64,000 nucleotides of DNA from Streptomyces sp. NRRL F-5122 (GTDB lineage: Bacteria > Actinomycetota > Actinomycetes > Streptomycetales > Streptomycetaceae): contig NZ_LMWH01000059.1 of the NCBI RefSeq assembly GCF_001507435.1, forward strand, positions 1 through 64,000, written 5' to 3'. Under the pieces are notes generated by a model. That model made no database searches. It saw nothing but the letters and a program-made list of their open reading frames with translations, and was not told the origin of the DNA. The position numbers were made by a program, and so were the translations under genes. Shown in pieces: positions 62,418-64,000 of the stretch. Positions within the stretch are counted from its first letter, which is position 1, and each line of letters opens with the position of its first letter.

Positions 62418-62608
62418 GACGACTGCGGAACTCCCGTGAGATCGGTCGGCGCCTCGAGGAAGCGGGCAGGCGGGCATGACGCACTGTGCGCGTCGCATGC
62501 TTGTGCCCTGGGTTACGCGTCCTCGAACGCCTCTTCGGCGTCTCGGCCGCTGCCCCTCAGATGCCCCCCCTCGGGCGCCCAGATCACCGGCCGAACAGGT
62601 GAATGATG

Positions 62609-62631
62609 CTTACACATTTTAGGCGTGTAAG
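62609..62631 (-). promoter_or_regulatory. Inverted repeat in the AT-rich region before the glycosyltransferase
   Basis: CTTACAC-N9-GTGTAAG is a perfect repeat in an unusually AT-rich stretch (62600-62680). On the minus strand its spacer contains TAAAAT, a good -10, with TTCACA 19 bp upstream as a weak -35. It may be an operator over the operon promoter. The rest of the 263-bp gap shows no gene. Confidence 0.55.
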
Positions 62632-62680
62632 AGAAGCGGGTGTGAATGTTGTAGTCAAAAGTTAACCGACTTGTAGACGT

Positions 62681-64000
62681 TCAATGTCGATTCGTGACTG
62701 AGTGTGCCCAGTTTCCGCCACTGATCACTTTGGGAGACCGGTAGGTCCGCTGCACATCCGCCCCCGTGTTCTTCTTTCGGGGGGACGAGGCGTTGTCGTA
62801 CGACAACGCTTGGCCCCACACGGTCCACAGCACCCACGGCGTCCTGTCCAGGGTGTCCGGCCGGGCGGCGTTGAGTGGCACGTGGAAGGACTCGGCGACG
62901 ATCCGCGGCTTGCCGTACTGCTCCAGTCCGCGGTACCAGACCTCCGTCCAGGCCCCCGCACCGAACGGCTCGGCGGGGCTGCCGCTGTAGTCGTCGACCC
63001 CCACCACGTCCACGTAACGGTCGCCAGGGTAGTAGGGCCGGGGCTCGCGCCCGTAGGAGCCGTCCCAGGAGTTGGGCGCCCATACGAAGATCAGGTTGTG
63101 CAGTCCGCGCCGCCCCACGAGGTGGTCGTACGTCACGCGCCACAACTGCCGGAAGTGGTCCGGGTCCTGGCCCCCCCACCAAAAGCCGTGCCCGGGCTTC
63201 GTGTTCATCTCGTGGTACGGGCGCAGCAGCACCGGAACCCCGTGGTCGGCGAGATAGCCCAGATGGTCGGCGAGGAAGTCGAGGTCGTGCAGCAGGTCCT
63301 GGTGCTCCGAGGTGCCCGGGGTGATCACCCGGGCGAACCAGCCGGGGTCGTGGGCGGCGGGGGAGTTGCGCTGCTGTGTCTGTGCGAATCCCTTGACCGG
63401 GCTTCCGGGGTACGGCTGGTGGAAGGAGAAACCGACGATGCCCGCGGGGCCGCCCCCGTTGTGCGGCAGCGAGACCTCGGTGCCGGACGTGCAGTCCCAG
63501 TGGCTGCCGGAGGGACGGTACGAGCCGTCGTCCGGCCGCGGCAGGCCCGCCCAGACGCCCAGGGCGAGATCCACGGCGTCGTCGACGTACCCCCACATCC
63601 GGCGGCAGCTCGGCCAGGAGCGTGAGTAGGAGCGGGACTCGCCCACCGCCCAGCCCGGCTGTCCGTAACCGGGCCCAAGGTCCAGCTCCACGAACCCGGG
63701 CAGCCGCCCGGTGATGTCCTGTGCCTTGCGGTAGTAGTAGCCCGGCTGCTTGGTGCCGCGGTAGTCGCCGTACTGGGGGTTGTACCGCTCGTTCTGCAGC
63801 TCCACGTGCTGCCCGATGACCGTGCGGCTCGGGCGGCCGTGCCGTGCGTCGTTCTCCAGGCCGGCCAGCATCGCGTACACCCGGCGTGCGGCCGGGGTGG
63901 CCCTGGGGTCGCGCTCCCGCAGATCGGTCGCGACCGTCACCGGTGCCTTGTCCGGCCAGGCCCACACCGCCAGTGGCGCCGTCACCGCCGCGCCGATCGC
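62681..64000 (-). CDS. GH26-like glycosidase (5' end beyond window)
   Basis: At least 440 codons; the start lies outside the window. The visible N-terminus (AIGAAVTAPLAVWAWPDKAP) looks like the end of a signal peptide or anchor, so the protein is exported. After a ~150-residue N-terminal region, the TIM-barrel part carries VPVLLRPYHEMN with the GH26 acid/base Glu, FWWGG, and near the end RIVAESFHVP, whose Glu would be the nucleophile. GH26 enzymes are mainly beta-mannanases. The gene lies on the same strand as the glycosyltransferase operon, 263 bp upstream of it. Confidence 0.8.
   Translation of the reverse strand, partial: AIGAAVTAPLAVWAWPDKAPVTVATDLRERDPRATPAARRVYAMLAGLENDARHGRPSRTVIGQHVELQNERYNPQYGDYRGTKQPGYYYRKAQDITGRLPGFVELDLGPGYGQPGWAVGESRSYSRSWPSCRRMWGYVDDAVDLALGVWAGLPRPDDGSYRPSGSHWDCTSGTEVSLPHNGGGPAGIVGFSFHQPYPGSPVKGFAQTQQRNSPAAHDPGWFARVITPGTSEHQDLLHDLDFLADHLGYLADHGVPVLLRPYHEMNTKPGHGFWWGGQDPDHFRQLWRVTYDHLVGRRGLHNLIFVWAPNSWDGSYGREPRPYYPGDRYVDVVGVDDYSGSPAEPFGAGAWTEVWYRGLEQYGKPRIVAESFHVPLNAARPDTLDRTPWVLWTVWGQALSYDNASSPRKKNTGADVQRTYRSPKVISGGNWAHSVTNRH

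Overview
The window is chromosomal DNA from a high-GC actinomycete, almost certainly a Streptomyces. Four observations support this: very GC-rich third codon positions, many GTG/TTG starts, frequent TGATG or GTGA stop/start overlaps, and the gene order tRNA-Thr, tRNA-Met, rpmG, HadA/HadB-like dehydratases ... tRNA-Trp, secE, nusG, rplKA, two lipoproteins, rplJL, rpoBC, rpsLG, fusA, tuf, S10-spc-alpha, truA. The alpha operon lacks rpsD, as is usual in Streptomyces.

Layout. About 0.5-7.3 kb is a mixed accessory stretch: a cytochrome c oxidase subunit I with an overlapping small membrane protein, a decayed carboxymuconolactone-decarboxylase-type gene, an SDR enzyme, a Nudix hydrolase, a small Cys-containing protein, an NAD(P)H-binding protein, and an amidohydrolase-fold protein that has lost several catalytic residues. 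From 7.6 to 17 kb there are two tRNA genes, rpmG, the two hot-dog dehydratase genes, a TetR/MFS efflux pair sharing an operator, murB, a second TetR divergent from a small reductase-like gene with twin operators between them, adenosine deaminase, an aminotransferase and tRNA-Trp. From 17 to 56.4 kb runs the translation/transcription core: secE-nusG, rplK-rplA, rplJ-rplL, rpoB-rpoC, rpsL-rpsG-fusA-tuf, the full S10 and spc operons, secY-adk-map-infA-rpmJ-rpsM-rpsK-rpoA-rplQ and truA. Two lipoprotein genes lie between rplA and rplJ. A frameshifted DUF1707 gene lies between rpoC and rpsL. A predicted Tat-lipoprotein alpha/beta hydrolase lies between tuf and rpsJ.

The last 7.5 kb, all on the minus strand, is a polysaccharide locus: a GH26-type protein (cut by the window edge), an Egghead-type GT2 glycosyltransferase, a GH113-like TIM-barrel protein, a GDP-mannose-pyrophosphorylase-like nucleotidyltransferase, and an acyltransferase-3/SGNH O-acylase. 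GH26 and GH113 are beta-mannanase families, Egghead is a beta-1,4-mannosyltransferase family, and the nucleotidyltransferase could supply GDP-mannose. The locus therefore reads as a system that makes, trims and acylates a beta-mannan-like exopolysaccharide. That is an inference from family assignments and is the most interesting proposal in the window.

Regulatory features visible by eye include many strong intrinsic terminators, good sigma-70-like promoters before tRNA-Thr, rpoB and rpsL, two TetR operator systems, and a 28-bp element (27 of 28 identical) in both the rpsL and rpsJ leaders. Positions were read by eye; no similarity search or structure prediction was run.
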